The notes under the pieces are model-generated. The model was given only the letters and a program-made list of their open reading frames with translations. It searched no databases and was not told the origin of the DNA. The translations under genes and the position numbers were made by a program. Positions 19,508-28,074 of a stretch of DNA of 64,000 nt are shown piece by piece. Position 1 is the stretch's first letter; each line of letters opens with the position of its first letter. Source of the stretch: Brevibacterium siliguriense (lineage in GTDB: Bacteria; Actinomycetota; Actinomycetes; Actinomycetales; Brevibacteriaceae); assembly GCF_900105315.1 (NCBI RefSeq), contig NZ_LT629766.1, positions 2,046,001-2,110,000 of the forward strand, given 5' to 3'.

Positions 19508-20524
19508 CTAGTTGCCGACCCACCCGTGAAGTGCCTGAGCCAGAGCGGTCACGGCCTCGGGAGGGCCGACATGATCGCCGGCCGCGATGATGACGAGGCG
19601 GCCCGAGGCGTCGGGGGCCGCGGACTCACGTGTGCTCAGGCCGTCGGCGACCGTGTCGCCGTCCGAGTCCGCGCACTCCGGTGTGATGTCGCTGGTCTCG
19701 CACCTCGTGCCGACATATTGGACGAGGAACCGGTGGCCGGGCCTCCGCTCGTCGGGCAGGATCCCCTTGGCGCGGACGACGGTATCCGGCAGGTCGAGGA
19801 TGAGATCGCACAGCACCTCCGGGGCGATCGCCGAGGCGGCCGTGATCGACCATGAACTGTGAGTTCTTGCGGCGGAGCGGGACCCGTCCCCGTCGTCGAC
19901 CGGTGGCCGGGCCTCGCCGACTGCGCCATCAGCACCGGGTGCCGTCGTCGATCGCTGCGACTGACCACCGGCCACGACGTCGTCCCGGGCGACGATCTCG
20001 GCGGTGATGCCCGGATCCGTCTTCAACCAGTCGACGACCTCACTCTGCTGCTGGCCATCGACCAGATCCGTCTTCGTCAGCAGAATGCGGTCGGCGCCGC
20101 GCAGCTGCGACAGCACCGTCTCTCCCACCCACTTCCGGTTGACGTCCCGGCGGATCGAGGTGGCATCGGCGCAGACGAGGGCTCCACCTCGGACGAACCC
20201 GGGATGATCGCCCCAGCGGGCGACGACTTCGGGCTGGCCGACCCCGCTGACTTCGACGAAGATGCGGGTGACCGGGGGAGAGGCGATCCGGATGCTTTCG
20301 ATCGCGGCGGCCATCCCATCCGAGAGGTCGCAGCAGATGCACCCATTTGCGATCTCCCACGTCCGACCGTCATCGTTGGCGATGATGTCCGCATCGATGT
20401 TGATCGTGCCGAAGTCGTTGACGATGACCGCGACGCGCTCACCGTCGGTCCGATCGAGGATCTCGTTGAGCAGCGTGGTCTTGCCCGCCCCGAGGTAGCC
20501 GCCGATCACAGTCAACTCGATCAT
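19508..20524 (-). CDS. COG0523 family GTPase (CobW/ZigA-like putative metallochaperone)
   Basis: A 338-residue G3E GTPase. Walker A GGYLGAGKTT is at residues 8-17, the family metal motif CICC at about 62-65, a Mg-binding EVSG near 91, and the guanine motif TKTD near 150. A C-terminal CobW domain follows a low-complexity Ser/Asp-rich linker (residues about 185-225). COG0523 proteins deliver metals such as zinc or cobalt to client enzymes. It lies 4 nt after the amidohydrolase and 27 nt before the binding-protein gene, so the likely client is the metal-dependent amidohydrolase. I see no Zur-like palindrome upstream. The client and metal are inferences. Confidence 0.8.
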   Translation of the reverse strand: MIELTVIGGYLGAGKTTLLNEILDRTDGERVAVIVNDFGTINIDADIIANDDGRTWEIANGCICCDLSDGMAAAIESIRIASPPVTRIFVEVSGVGQPEVVARWGDHPGFVRGGALVCADATSIRRDVNRKWVGETVLSQLRGADRILLTKTDLVDGQQQSEVVDWLKTDPGITAEIVARDDVVAGGQSQRSTTAPGADGAVGEARPPVDDGDGSRSAARTHSSWSITAASAIAPEVLCDLILDLPDTVVRAKGILPDERRPGHRFLVQYVGTRCETSDITPECADSDGDTVADGLSTRESAAPDASGRLVIIAAGDHVGPPEAVTALAQALHGWVGN

Positions 20525-20527
20525 CGC

Positions 20528-22177
20528 TCAGCCAGCCGCCCGGAAATGTCGACCGGCGACGACGGTCCCGTGGACGGTGATCTCGCGCAGTTCGGCCGGC
20601 TCGCAGTCGTAGGGATCCCGATCGAGGATCGCGAAGTCGGCGAACTTGCCCGCCTCCAACGACCCGACGAGGTGGTCGAGCTTGAGCATATAGGCCGCTC
20701 CCAAAGTGACGGCGTCGAGAGCCTGGGCCACGCTGATCCTCTCGTGGACTCCGAGCACGCGGCCGCTCGGTGTGGCTCGTTCGGCCGCATAGGAGGCCGT
20801 GGCCAGCGCATCGAGAGGAGTGACGGGAGTATCGCAGTGCAGCGAGATCGGCACCCCGATTCGCAAGGCGGTGGCGGCGGCGTTCATGCGCTCGGCGCGA
20901 TCGGGCCCGAGGATGAGGTCCCGGTGCTGGTCGCCCCAATACCAGATGTGGTTGGAGAAGATGTTCGCACACACGCCCAGAGCCTTCATCCTCCGGTACT
21001 GCGCCGGAGTGGTCAGCTGACTGTGCGTGACCGTATGCCGGTGGTCCCAGCGCGGAACCTCGGCCAGCACCCGCTCGATGGTGTCGAGGAAGAGCTCCGT
21101 GGCTTCGTCGCCGTTGCAGTGGACATGGATGACCGACCCGGCCGAATGGTAGGCGCGGAAGGCCCGATAGAACTCCTCCGGTGATGACAGCCAGAGGCCG
21201 TTGCCGTCCTCTGACAGATAACCGGGGGCCTGAAGCCGGGCGGTGAAGCCCTGGATGGACCCGTCGAGGAAGAGTTTGACCCCGCCGAGGTGCATCTTCT
21301 CGCTTCCGGTCTCCGCCAGATCCGCCAGGGTCCGCGACGCCGTGTCCGGATCGCCGCCGGCGCCCATGCCTCCGCCGAGGTGGAACAGCGAGAGCCGGAG
21401 CGGGAAGTCCTCGGCGTCGATGATTCGGCGATGCTCGCTGAGAGCATCGGTCATGATGTAGGGATTGCCGAGATCCGCCGAGGTGGTCACCCCATGGTTG
21501 CGGGCGTCGGCGGCGAAACCGCGCAGAGCATCCGGATCGAACGGACCGCCGAGGAGGGAGGAGGCGCTGGAGATCAGCGCGATCGCCGGAGGCTCCCGCA
21601 GTTCGCCGTTGGGTTCGCCGTCAGGGCCGCGGACGACGCCTTCGACCGGGCAGTCGCGGTCGATGCCCTCAAGCGCCAACATCGCCGAATTCACGGTGGC
21701 CAGGTGCCCGCTCTGGTGGCTGACGAAGATCGGCCGGGTCGTCGACACCGAGTCGAGGTGGCGTTTGTCGAGGCGCTCGCCGGGAAAGAAGATCGGGTCG
21801 AGTCCCCAGGCGACGAGGAGCTCGCCGTCGCCGAGGCGGGCGTCGGCTTCCCGCAGACGGTCGAGCACCTCGTCGATGTTCGTGCAGCCCGGCCAGATCG
21901 TGCCGTCGGGATCCTTGCGCGGATAGAAGCCGACATAGGTGTTCGCCCACATCCCGCCGCTGCCGGCATGTGCGTGAGCTTCGACCATCCCGGGGAAGAT
22001 CACGGCATCGGCGTAGCGGTCGTCGATGCGGGAAGGACCGTAGGCCTTGAGTTCGTCGAGGGAACCGACGGCTCGGATCCGCGCTCCGCGGACCATGACC
22101 GCCTCGGCGGTGGGTCGTGCGGGATGAAGGGTCCGCACGGTACGGGCTGGGTAGATGATCTGTTCGGGCGAATTCAT
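20528..22177 (-). CDS. Amidohydrolase family 3 (YtcJ-like) metal-dependent hydrolase
   Basis: A 549-residue member of the amidohydrolase superfamily. PGMVEAHAHAG near residue 65 carries the HxH metal ligands. GGVKLFLDGSIQG near 300 contains the Lys ligand region, and further His ligands are in VIHVHCNGD and HTVTHSQLT. PISLHCDTPVTPLDAL near 440 has the catalytic Asp. The C-terminal GSLEAGKFADFAILDRDPY closes the usual beta-sandwich. The family hydrolyses amide or ester bonds in small molecules. It heads the operon with the COG0523 GTPase and peptide-type ABC transporter, suggesting that the imported compound is hydrolysed. The substrate is unknown, and the ribosome binding site is weak. Confidence 0.82.
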   Translation of the reverse strand: MNSPEQIIYPARTVRTLHPARPTAEAVMVRGARIRAVGSLDELKAYGPSRIDDRYADAVIFPGMVEAHAHAGSGGMWANTYVGFYPRKDPDGTIWPGCTNIDEVLDRLREADARLGDGELLVAWGLDPIFFPGERLDKRHLDSVSTTRPIFVSHQSGHLATVNSAMLALEGIDRDCPVEGVVRGPDGEPNGELREPPAIALISSASSLLGGPFDPDALRGFAADARNHGVTTSADLGNPYIMTDALSEHRRIIDAEDFPLRLSLFHLGGGMGAGGDPDTASRTLADLAETGSEKMHLGGVKLFLDGSIQGFTARLQAPGYLSEDGNGLWLSSPEEFYRAFRAYHSAGSVIHVHCNGDEATELFLDTIERVLAEVPRWDHRHTVTHSQLTTPAQYRRMKALGVCANIFSNHIWYWGDQHRDLILGPDRAERMNAAATALRIGVPISLHCDTPVTPLDALATASYAAERATPSGRVLGVHERISVAQALDAVTLGAAYMLKLDHLVGSLEAGKFADFAILDRDPYDCEPAELREITVHGTVVAGRHFRAAG

Positions 22178-22264
22178 CGCTTGAGCGCCAGCTTTCTGCG
22201 GCAGTGTCGTCGTCGACGGGCCGCTGTTCGATTGTGTCGTGCGTGATGGGCGGCACCGGAAGCG

Positions 22265-22305
22265 CCGGAGGTGGTGGTCGAGTCCGACCCGACCACCACC
22301 TCCGG
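22265..22305 (-). terminator. Terminator hairpin downstream of xsc
   Basis: CCGGAGGTGGTGGTC (22265-22279) and GACCACCACCTCCGG (22291-22305) are perfect 15-nt complements around an 11-nt loop, 27 nt beyond the xsc stop. An outer AGCGCC/GGCGCT pair may extend it. It separates xsc from the amidohydrolase-ABC operon on the same strand. Confidence 0.75.
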
Positions 22306-22332
22306 CGACCGGCGCTCACCAGTATTGAGGAC

Positions 22333-24153
22333 TCACACGTAGTCCTTGTACTTGTCCAGTGTCCGAACCGGCTTGCGCAGCGCATCGCGGCGGAATGGAT
22401 CGCCGAGCTCCTTCGTGCACATGACCTCGATGACCGTGGTCCTGCCCTCGTTCATCTGCGCGTTCACGGCCTTCTGCAGCGCGGGGCCGACCTCGTCGAG
22501 GTCGTCGACGACGATGCCGTCGGCTCCCATCGATTCGGCCATGGCTGCGAAGCTCTCACCGTTGTCGAGCTCACCGGCGATGAAGCGGTGACCGTAGAAC
22601 TCCACCTGGTTCTTCTTCTCCGCACCCCACTGCCGGTTGCGGAAGACGACTGCGGTGACCGGAATGTCGTGCCGGACGGCGGTGAGCACCTCGACCATGC
22701 TCATCGCCCAGGCGCCGTCACCGGCGTAGGCGATGGCCGGACGCTCAGGGGCTGCGCGCTTGGCGCCGATGATCGTCGGCAGCGCATATCCGCAGTTGCC
22801 GAAGCTCATCGGAGCGAAGAAGCTGCGGGGACGTTCGAAGCGCAGGTAGCTGTGGGCGACGGAGTTGATGTTGCCGATGTCGGTGGAGACCATGACGTCG
22901 GCCGGCATCGCCTTCTCGAGTTCGCGCAGCACCTGGCGCGGGTGCAGCCAGTTGCCGTCCTCCTTCTCCGCCTCGTCGATGGCGTCGAGAGAGAACTCGT
23001 CCTTCTCATGGGTCCAGGAATCGAGCTCGGCCTCCCACGCGTCCTTCTCTGCTTTGATGAGTTCGGCACGCTGGTCCTTCGTGGCATCACAGGCGACCTT
23101 GCGATCGTTGAGGCGGGCGAGGAGATCCTCGGCGACGGCCTTGGCATCGCCGCAGATGCCGACGTCGATCTTCTTGACCAGGCCGAGCATCTTCTGGTCG
23201 GCATCGACCTGGATGATCTTTGCGTTGGTGGGCCAGTAGTCGAATTCGTACTGCGGCAGCGTGCCGAAGGGGCCGAGGCGAGTGCCGAGTGCCAACACCA
23301 CATCGGCCTGGTTGATCAGGGTCATTCCAGCTTTCGAACCCTGGTAGCCGAGGGGGCCTGCCCACAGCGGGTGGCTGGCGGGGAAGGAGTCGTTGTGCTG
23401 GTAGCTGTTGACCACCGGCGAACCGAGGCGCTCGGCCAGTGCGATGCACTCATCGACGCCATCGGCCATGACGACTCCGCCTCCGGAGACGATGACGGGG
23501 TTCTTCGCGGAGGCGAGCAGTGCGGCGGCCTCTTCGAGGCTTTCGGCTCCACCGGGTCCGCGATCGATCTTCTGCGGCTGGGGGATCTCCGGTGCACATT
23601 CACCGTAGAAGTAGTCACGGGGAATATTCAGCTGCGTCGGTCCCATCTCCGACTTCGCGCGATCGAAGCAGCGGGCGGTGAACTCGGCCATGCGGGTCGG
23701 GTTGCTGACGTGCCCCTGGTACTTCGTGAACTCCTGGAACATCGGCAGCTGATTGGCTTCCTGGAATCCGCCGAGGCCGATCGAGTTCGTGCCGGCCTCC
23801 GGGGTGACGATGACGACGGGGGAATGGGCCCAATAGGCGGCCGCAATCGCGGTGACGCAGTTCGAGATTCCTGGACCGTTCTGACCTGTGACAACACCGT
23901 GACGACCCGAGGCGCGGGCATAGCCGTCGGCCATGTGTGCAGCGCCCTGCTCGTGGACCACGGGGATGAAATCGATGCCCGCGGGGGCGAAGATGTCCAT
24001 GGCGTCCATGAACGCCGAACCCATGATGCCGAAGATGTCGGTGACGCCGTTGGCAACCATCGTTTCGACGAAGGCTTCGGACGATGTGATCTTCTGGGTC
24101 TTCACGGCTTCACTCAGTGTCGCCTTTTCGGTTCGATCGGCCAGTTCCGTCAT
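22333..24153 (-). CDS. xsc: Sulfoacetaldehyde acetyltransferase
   Basis: A 606-residue thiamine-diphosphate enzyme. Xsc converts sulfoacetaldehyde plus phosphate to acetyl phosphate and sulfite in the cytosol. The N-terminal SEAFVETMVANGVTDIFGIM and GSAFMDAMDIFAPAGI, then PVVHEQGAAHMADG with the catalytic Glu, and GFQEANQLPMFQEFTKYQGH are highly characteristic of Xsc. The ThDP/Mg motif GDGAWAMSM...NRQWGAEKKNQ lies in the C-terminal domain. The ATG at 24153 follows AGGAGA. It is transcribed divergently from an IclR regulator. Tpa and Pta, encoded about 6 kb away, supply its substrate and use its product. Confidence 0.93.
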   Translation of the reverse strand: MTELADRTEKATLSEAVKTQKITSSEAFVETMVANGVTDIFGIMGSAFMDAMDIFAPAGIDFIPVVHEQGAAHMADGYARASGRHGVVTGQNGPGISNCVTAIAAAYWAHSPVVIVTPEAGTNSIGLGGFQEANQLPMFQEFTKYQGHVSNPTRMAEFTARCFDRAKSEMGPTQLNIPRDYFYGECAPEIPQPQKIDRGPGGAESLEEAAALLASAKNPVIVSGGGVVMADGVDECIALAERLGSPVVNSYQHNDSFPASHPLWAGPLGYQGSKAGMTLINQADVVLALGTRLGPFGTLPQYEFDYWPTNAKIIQVDADQKMLGLVKKIDVGICGDAKAVAEDLLARLNDRKVACDATKDQRAELIKAEKDAWEAELDSWTHEKDEFSLDAIDEAEKEDGNWLHPRQVLRELEKAMPADVMVSTDIGNINSVAHSYLRFERPRSFFAPMSFGNCGYALPTIIGAKRAAPERPAIAYAGDGAWAMSMVEVLTAVRHDIPVTAVVFRNRQWGAEKKNQVEFYGHRFIAGELDNGESFAAMAESMGADGIVVDDLDEVGPALQKAVNAQMNEGRTTVIEVMCTKELGDPFRRDALRKPVRTLDKYKDYV

Positions 24154-24213
24154 CGTAACGTCTCCTGTTCGTCGGGGACCACATCCATGTGGTCTCGGTT
24201 TTGTGTTCATTTC

Positions 24214-24288
24214 ACTCCGAAAAGCGGAACACCTCGAATGTAGGGTCCGGGCTTCATTGGTGTCAATAGAGTTCCGAAAAAGAATTCG
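24214..24288. promoter_or_regulatory. Candidate IclR operators in the xsc/iclR divergent promoter
   Basis: Two related sequences stand out in the 237-nt divergent gap: TCCGAAAAGCGGA (24216-24228, palindromic, followed by AC) and GTTCCGAAAAAGAATTCG (24271-24288, imperfect). Both hold a TTCCG/CGGAA-type half-site next to an A-tract, as expected of IclR-family operators. The spacing of about 55 nt could allow cooperative binding or looping. The motifs are visible; their binding by the adjacent IclR protein is inferred. Confidence 0.4.
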
Positions 24289-24390
24289 TTTGGTACGATA
24301 TTTCGAGACGATCCAATCACGCAGGCGCCGTGGCTGAGGAGCGGGAGCAACTGTAGAACAAGGCCGAAGGGGGCCGAGGAGGTAGTGGGA

Positions 24391-25209
24391 ATGGATGACC
24401 TGACGGAGCCGCAATTCGACGAACGGGCCTCCCTGGCAGGTGAGACACCCGCGCTGAGGATGGTGTCGCTGTTGGAGTTCATCTCCACCCGCGACCAGAT
24501 CTTCACCCTCCAATCCCTCGTCGTCCAGACGGGACTGCCCAAACCCACCCTCCACCGGATGCTCCAGCAGCTCGAGGGCGCAGGACTGCTCACTCGGCAC
24601 AGCGACGGCCGCCACTACGGCACCGGAGCCAGGCTGCGGCGGATGGCCGAGGACGTTCTGCTCAATGACTCGAGACAGGGGGCTAGGCGGATGATCCTGT
24701 CTCAGCTGTCCGAGAAGATCGGTGAGAGCTGCAATCTCACCGCCGTCTCCGGCGATGAGGTCATCTACCTCGATCGCGTGGAGACCGCGCACCCGCTGCG
24801 GGTGCATCTCGAAGCCGGCAGCCGCGTGCCGATCCACGCTTCGGCCAGCGGGAAGATGATCGCCTCTCAGTACGGCGAGACGCCGCGGCGCAGGCTGCTG
24901 AGCAGTTCGACCTTGAGAGAATTCACACCGCACACGCTCACCGATCCCGCAGAACTCGAGGCCGAACTCGATTCGGCCCGAAGCTGCGGCTATGCCCTGG
25001 ACCGGCAGGAGTACCTCGATGGCCTCGTCTGCCTCGCGGTGCTCATCCCCACCGATATCGGTCGATCGAATCAGGCCCTCGCGATCCAGGCCCCGGTGAT
25101 CCGGAAATCGATCGACGACCTCGTCGAACTGCTGCCGGTGGTCCAGGAAGCCGCCCAGCGCATGGCCGTTCTCGACGAGATCGACCGCGCCGAGGACAAC
25201 TCCGCCTGA
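24391..25209 (+). CDS. IclR-family transcriptional regulator
   Basis: A 272-residue IclR regulator with a winged helix (residues about 15-80: FTLQSLVVQTGLPKPTLHRM) and a C-terminal effector domain (LRVHLEAGSRVPIHASASGKMIAS near 130-155). The ATG at 24391 is 8 nt after GAGGAGG; the in-frame GTG at 24385 is too close. It is divergent from xsc and 64 nt ahead of the AAA-ATPase/VWA pair, so it probably controls taurine/sulfonate use and perhaps this pair. The inducer may be a sulfonate intermediate. Confidence 0.85.
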   Translation: MDDLTEPQFDERASLAGETPALRMVSLLEFISTRDQIFTLQSLVVQTGLPKPTLHRMLQQLEGAGLLTRHSDGRHYGTGARLRRMAEDVLLNDSRQGARRMILSQLSEKIGESCNLTAVSGDEVIYLDRVETAHPLRVHLEAGSRVPIHASASGKMIASQYGETPRRRLLSSSTLREFTPHTLTDPAELEAELDSARSCGYALDRQEYLDGLVCLAVLIPTDIGRSNQALAIQAPVIRKSIDDLVELLPVVQEAAQRMAVLDEIDRAEDNSA

Positions 25210-25273
25210 ACCGCGACCCGGCGGACCTGCCGCCACGGCGAGACTGAACCACGACCAGGAAAGGACGGCGCTC

Positions 25274-26224
25274 ATGGCCGACGTTGCAACAATGCGAGAA
25301 CTGTTCGGCATCGATGCCGACATGCCCGTGCCGATGCTCGAGGGCGACAGTGATCTGGTCCCGCGCATCGATGAGAACTACCGCTTCGACCCTGAGGTGA
25401 CCAGGGCGGTGCTCGCCGGGTTCTCCCACGGATCCCGTGTGCTCGTGCAGGGCCTCCACGGGACGGGGAAGTCCACGCACATCGAGCAGATCGCCGCTCG
25501 CCTCAACTGGCCGCTCATGCGCGTCAATCTGGACGGACAGATCTCCCGGTCCGATCTCGTCGGCAAGGACCAGGTCGTCATCGAGGACGGCCAGCCCCGC
25601 ACGGCCTTCGAGGAAGGCGTGATCCCCTACGCCTTGACGAGGCCGATGGCTTTGGTCTTCGACGAATACGATGCCGGCCGCCCGGAGGTCATGTTCATCA
25701 TCCAGCGTCTGCTCGAACGCGATGGCCTGTTCACCCTCACCGAGCAGAACCGGGTGATCCGCCCCCACCCGCACTTCCGACTCTTCGCCACGGCGAACAC
25801 GGTCGGACTGGGCAACGTCAACGGCCTCTATCACGGAGTCAACCGGCTCAACCAGGCCCAGCTCGATCGGTGGAACATCATCGCCTCACTCGACTACCTC
25901 GACCCGGCCGAAGAGCTCCTCGTCGTCACCGGGCAGGTGCCCGAGGCGGCCACCCGCCTGGGAGAGGAGACGGTAGCGACGATGATCGAGGTCGCACAGC
26001 TGACGCGCAGCGGATTCGCCGCGGGCGATGTCTCCGCGCTCATGTCCCCGCGCACGGTCATCTCCTGGGCCGAGAATTCAGTGATCTTCGGCGACGTCGA
26101 ACTGGCTTTCAGGTTCTCGTTCCTCAACCGCTGCGACTCCACCGAGCATCCGCTCGTCGCGGAGTACTACCAGCGCTGCTTCGGTGGTGAGCTCGACCTC
26201 GACCGAGCGGCGACGGCAAGCTGA
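25274..26224 (+). CDS. CobS-like AAA+ ATPase (MoxR type)
   Basis: A 316-residue AAA+ ATPase with Walker A GLHGTGKST near residue 62-70, Walker B ALVFDEYDA near 133, sensor-1 FATANT near 177 and an arginine-finger region near QLDRWN. It most resembles CobS, the ATPase of aerobic cobaltochelatase, which works with CobT and CobN. MoxR relatives paired with VWA proteins also activate metalloenzymes (for example CbbQ/CbbO, NorQ/NorD, CoxD/CoxE). No cobN or cobalamin gene is present in the window. It shares one base with the following CobT-like gene. The role as an enzyme activase or metal inserter for a nearby enzyme is inference. Confidence 0.82.
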   Translation: MADVATMRELFGIDADMPVPMLEGDSDLVPRIDENYRFDPEVTRAVLAGFSHGSRVLVQGLHGTGKSTHIEQIAARLNWPLMRVNLDGQISRSDLVGKDQVVIEDGQPRTAFEEGVIPYALTRPMALVFDEYDAGRPEVMFIIQRLLERDGLFTLTEQNRVIRPHPHFRLFATANTVGLGNVNGLYHGVNRLNQAQLDRWNIIASLDYLDPAEELLVVTGQVPEAATRLGEETVATMIEVAQLTRSGFAAGDVSALMSPRTVISWAENSVIFGDVELAFRFSFLNRCDSTEHPLVAEYYQRCFGGELDLDRAATAS

Positions 26225-27939
26225 TGACCGCGCATGGTCCGCAGTCGATACAGCGTTCCGACCGGGAGCAACTCGTCCTCGAACGGCGCTTGGCCGCTGT
26301 GTTCCGGGCACTGGGCCAGGACGCGGACGTCGACCTGTGGGCGCACCGGCCTGCCGATGCGAACGGTCTGCTGCCGATGAACGCGCCCCATCTCTACCCC
26401 GATCCCTCCCGATCCGACCTGACGTCTCTGCGCGGAGCCATAGACGCCATGGCCATGCGCCGGAAGTGGAGTGATCCCGATCTTCATCGTCGGGCGCTGC
26501 CGCAGGCCCGCGAAGAGCGCCTCATCGTTGAGATCCTCGAACAGTTCCGGTGCGAGTCGCTGGCCCGGCAGGCGGGAGTCCGCTCCAACCTGTCCCGGCG
26601 GTACGCGCACTGGTGCAGCGAGTACCTGCGCAGCCGCCTGCACGAGACCCACTTGGGCATGTTGCTGTATACGGTCATCCTCGTCACCCGGTCGGTCCTG
26701 ACCGGAGAGCCGATCGGTCGATCGGACTCCGACCTGCTCGAGGAATCCCGGTTCGAACTCTCATCCGAACTCGGCCCCTTCCTCATCCCGCTGCGCAATG
26801 CCCGAGACGATCAACAGACCTTCGCCGAGGTGGCTCGCGAACTAGCGCACACGCTCGCCGGCCGGATCGTCGCCGTCGAAGAGCGAGAAGGCACGCGGGC
26901 CGGAGCGCGCGAACGTCGCGCTGCCCCGACTCTGCCGCTGGTCTTCGACATCGCCGAGGACCTGTTCGCTCCCGCCGCCGAGGAAGCCGGTGGGCAGCTC
27001 CACCTCGCCCGCGGCTACCGAGTGTGGACGACGCGATTCGACCGGGAATCGACCATCGCCGAGGTGGTCCGGACGGAAAGTCTTCGAAACGGCCGAACCG
27101 CCATCGCCGCGGAAACGGCACGTCGGTCGGTGCCGTTGGCGCCCGTCGTCTCCCGTCTGCACGGTGTCGTCGAGGCGGCGAAGGACGCCCACGAGCTCGT
27201 CGACTCCGAGGACGGGATCCTCGATCCCTCTCGGCTGACACGGTTGGTCACCTCTCCTGGTGATCCGCGCGTCTTCCGCGGACGATCGCAGCGGGCCGAG
27301 ACGGATTGCGCGGTGACCTTCCTGCTCGACCTTTCAGGGTCGATGAAACCATATGCGCTCGGACTCGGAGCCCTCCTCGACGTGCTCGTCACCGCCCTCG
27401 ACCGGTTGGATGTGACCACGGAGATCCTCGGGTTCACCACCAATGCGTGGAACGGCGGACGGGTGCGCAGCGAGTGGAAGAGGGCCGGTTCGCCCGAGCG
27501 GCCGGGACGGCTCAACGAACTCCACCACCTCGTGATCAAGTCCGGGACGTCCTCGTGGAGGCGGACGCGCGCCCACCTCGGCGGTCTGCTCAAGACCTCA
27601 CTGTTCCGTGAGGGTATCGATGCCGAGGCCCTGCGCTGGGCGGTCGGCAGGCTGTACCGCCAGCAGGCAGCGAAGGCGGCCGTGGTCGTCATCAGCGATG
27701 GACTGCCGGCCGACTCCGCCACCGCTGTCGCCAATGACGAGGACTATCTTGCTCGTGACCTCGAGACCACGGTGGCCGGTCTGCGACGGGCCTGTGACAT
27801 CGGGATACTCGGCGTCGGCATCGGCACCGACCCCGGCCTCATCTACCCCGCCAGCGTCGAACTCGATGCCGAATCTCTGGGGGATCGGGCCTCGGTGAGA
27901 GCGATCGTCGACGGACTCCGCACCGTCCTCGCTCGCTGA
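26224..27939 (+). CDS. CobT-like von Willebrand factor A domain protein
   Basis: A 571-residue protein. The C-terminal third is a VWA domain with an intact MIDAS motif DLSGSMK near residue 365, a second metal-ligand Thr region, and VVISDGLPADSAT near 485. The N-terminal two-thirds matches the CobT layout (helical, with LPLVFDIAEDLFAP). The usual long acidic stretch is short. In cobaltochelatase, CobS and CobT form the chaperone module that drives metal insertion by CobN. The gene starts in the last base of the CobS-like stop, so the two are made together. The target is unknown. Confidence 0.8.
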   Translation: MTAHGPQSIQRSDREQLVLERRLAAVFRALGQDADVDLWAHRPADANGLLPMNAPHLYPDPSRSDLTSLRGAIDAMAMRRKWSDPDLHRRALPQAREERLIVEILEQFRCESLARQAGVRSNLSRRYAHWCSEYLRSRLHETHLGMLLYTVILVTRSVLTGEPIGRSDSDLLEESRFELSSELGPFLIPLRNARDDQQTFAEVARELAHTLAGRIVAVEEREGTRAGARERRAAPTLPLVFDIAEDLFAPAAEEAGGQLHLARGYRVWTTRFDRESTIAEVVRTESLRNGRTAIAAETARRSVPLAPVVSRLHGVVEAAKDAHELVDSEDGILDPSRLTRLVTSPGDPRVFRGRSQRAETDCAVTFLLDLSGSMKPYALGLGALLDVLVTALDRLDVTTEILGFTTNAWNGGRVRSEWKRAGSPERPGRLNELHHLVIKSGTSSWRRTRAHLGGLLKTSLFREGIDAEALRWAVGRLYRQQAAKAAVVVISDGLPADSATAVANDEDYLARDLETTVAGLRRACDIGILGVGIGTDPGLIYPASVELDAESLGDRASVRAIVDGLRTVLAR

Positions 27940-28002
27940 GTCCACCGCGAGCCGGACGAGACGAACGGGACTCTTACCCACCTCGGCGGTCGAACCGATG
28001 AA

Positions 28003-28048
28003 AGCGGTCGGCCCGCTGCCGGTGAAACCTGGCAGCGGGCCGACCGCT
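28003..28048. terminator. Bidirectional terminator between cobT-like and permease genes
   Basis: AGCGGTCGGCCCGCTGCC (28003-28020) and GGCAGCGGGCCGACCGCT (28031-28048) are perfect 18-nt complements around a 10-nt loop. They lie midway between two convergent stop codons. Confidence 0.85.
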
Positions 28049-28074
28049 GTGCTGTTGCGGGCCCCGGAATCGTC

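Noticed and set aside
19859..21184. A 441-codon open frame opposite the GTPase and amidohydrolase genes
   Set aside because: It spans two real genes on the other strand and carries no recognisable domain.
22204..24243. A 679-codon open frame on the plus strand opposite xsc
   Set aside because: It is antisense to a clearly recognised enzyme, its composition is Arg/Gly/Asp-rich without domains, and it mirrors the third-base G+C bias of xsc.
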